From the NCBI RefSeq assembly GCF_022539665.2, contig NC_081333.1:12398971-12462970 (forward strand): 64,000 bases of DNA, read 5' to 3'. Each line of letters begins with the position of its first letter. Position 1 is the stretch's first letter. The notes under the pieces were generated by a model. The model was not told the origin of the DNA and made no database searches. It saw nothing but the letters and a program-made list of their open reading frames with translations. The position numbers were made by a program, and so were the translations under genes. The DNA comes from Daphnia carinata. Lineage: Eukaryota > Arthropoda > Branchiopoda > Diplostraca > Daphniidae. Positions 62,790 through 64,000 of this stretch are shown one piece after another.

Positions 62790-64000
62790 GTGCTCCATGG
62801 TTGACCGTTTATTTGGCAACTCCGCGAGTCGTCTCGATCATTTTTTAGGTAATTCCCTTCGCTTTTTTTATTTTATTTAGCTTGCTGTAAAAATAAGCCC
62901 GTTCTCCGTGATCAGCAATCAATTTCGAATAGGAACAATGGGAGGAGACAAGGAGCTAGACTATGGGGTCTGTATCAGATGTTGTAATTTACAACTTAAG
63001 ATATTTCTTATAGATGGTGCCAGCAAGCAATGGTGAAACAATAACAAGGGCTTAATTAATAGCCTGAAAAAGCGGGGTTTTGTGCGAACTCGTGGAAATT
63101 TAATTTATAAAAAGGCGGGCTGAAGAAAATCGAAAAATTCGAAAAACCGCTGCAAGAAAGTGGCATCTAGCGTTAATGGAAATAAGCCGCGAAGTAAACA
63201 AACGTCAAGGCCTCGAAATAGATCAGCCGGCTGCTTAATAACCTTTCACAGCTACGTGACTATATAAATGACAAAGGTTCGCCTCCGAGAACACACATTA
63301 TTTTGAAATTTTACTAGTCAGAACTTCCGTTGTTGGTTTTACCTCACTGTTTAGCTTTTATCTCGTTCCATTCTTGTAGTAATTCGTAGAATCACATAGA
63401 CCCTAGATCTTTAACTAGTCCAACATTTTTTGTTAACGACGTGCATAGTGAATCGTGTGATCATAACAATGCATCTTAGCGGTGTTTTTAGAAGATTTAA
63501 AAATGAAATTATAAGGAAGTATTATACTTATGCTACTGAACCGTTTCATTCATTGCCATGAGCACCAATCACTGCTTCTGCAGAAGATGCCATAAAGGTT
63601 GTCAAGTCTGGTGACAACATTTTTGTTCACAGTGCAGCAGCTACTCCATCAAAGCTTCTAGCTGCATTAGCTAACCATGGAAAGCAAAATAGACAGGAGA
63701 GAGTCACAGTATGTCACATCCATATTGAAGGAGCAATGGAGTACTTGAAACCAGAGTACAGTGGTAAACTCAACACCTCAATATTCTTGCACTTATGTTT
63801 GCATAAATGGTATCATCTTGTTATTTTTGTCAGGCATATTCCGTGATAATTCCTTCTTCGTTGGTGCCAATGCTAGGGAGGCAGTCAACACTGGTAGGGC
63901 TGATTTCATACCCATCTTTCTCTCCGAGATACCACTGTTGTTTCAGCGGAAGATCATTCAACTAGATGTTGCCCTAATCAACGTAAGATAATGACTATTA
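62790..64000 (+). repeat. Long direct repeat, copy 2 (runs off the window)
   Basis: Near-identical to 58063-59273, offset 4,727. It includes the same TATA-like element, leader and CoA-transferase remnant. Confidence 0.95.
63469..64000 (+). pseudogene. Truncated CoA-transferase gene, copy 2 (partial at window end)
   Basis: Same leader, same in-frame TGA after FHSLP and same intron as copy 1. In addition the ATG in the AEDAM segment has become ATA. The shared TGA shows that the gene was already broken before the duplication. The right part lies outside the window. Confidence 0.8.

Overview
The window looks like nuclear DNA of a branchiopod crustacean, most probably a Daphnia-type water flea. 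This is an inference from protein character, very short introns (many of 55-90 bases), tight gene packing and GT-AG splicing; no species marker was tested. It is eukaryotic throughout: no operons, CRISPR arrays, tRNA or rRNA genes were recognised. Gene models were joined by hand from reading frames, splice sites and codon phase, and every multi-exon model listed closes in frame.

Layout. 1-6.9 kb holds no supportable gene. 6.9-18.7 kb is a rhodopsin-type neuropeptide receptor of the allatotropin/orexin type with two alternative last exons. 20.6 kb carries a 62-residue secreted peptide gene. 22.1-24.1 kb (minus) is a ten-exon secreted CUB-type protein. 27.6-31.7 kb is a fatty-acid transport protein (SLC27/FATP) with a pair of equal-length, mutually exclusive exons. 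32.8-40.8 kb is Pumilio, with a second possible first exon. 42.9-45.1 kb (minus) is the polyadenylation factor FIP1, and 45.4-48.7 kb is the spliceosome factor XAB2/SYF1; these two start 300 bases apart, head to head. 49.0-54.2 kb is a cluster of four short secreted peptide genes, three of them clear paralogues on the minus strand. 54.5-56.6 kb (minus) is argininosuccinate synthase.

The right end (57.8-64 kb) is different: a direct repeat of at least 1.2 kb (copies 4,727 bases apart with no net indels) carries a broken 4-hydroxybutyrate CoA-transferase gene. Between the copies lie an intronless gene for an unrecognised protein with two internal repeats, each with an R-N-x-x-C-H motif that resembles the HEPN ribonuclease signature, and a decayed acidic reading frame cut off exactly at the second repeat.

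The strongest points for follow-up are the two cases of exon duplication (receptor tail and FATP substrate-domain segment), the putative tandem-HEPN gene in the repeat-rich end, and the family of TATA-driven secreted peptides whose precursors all end in Gly or Gly-Lys. Housekeeping genes (pum, FIP1, XAB2, ASS) are intact; there is no sign that neighbouring genes form one pathway, apart from FIP1 and XAB2, which both act in mRNA processing and share a promoter region.
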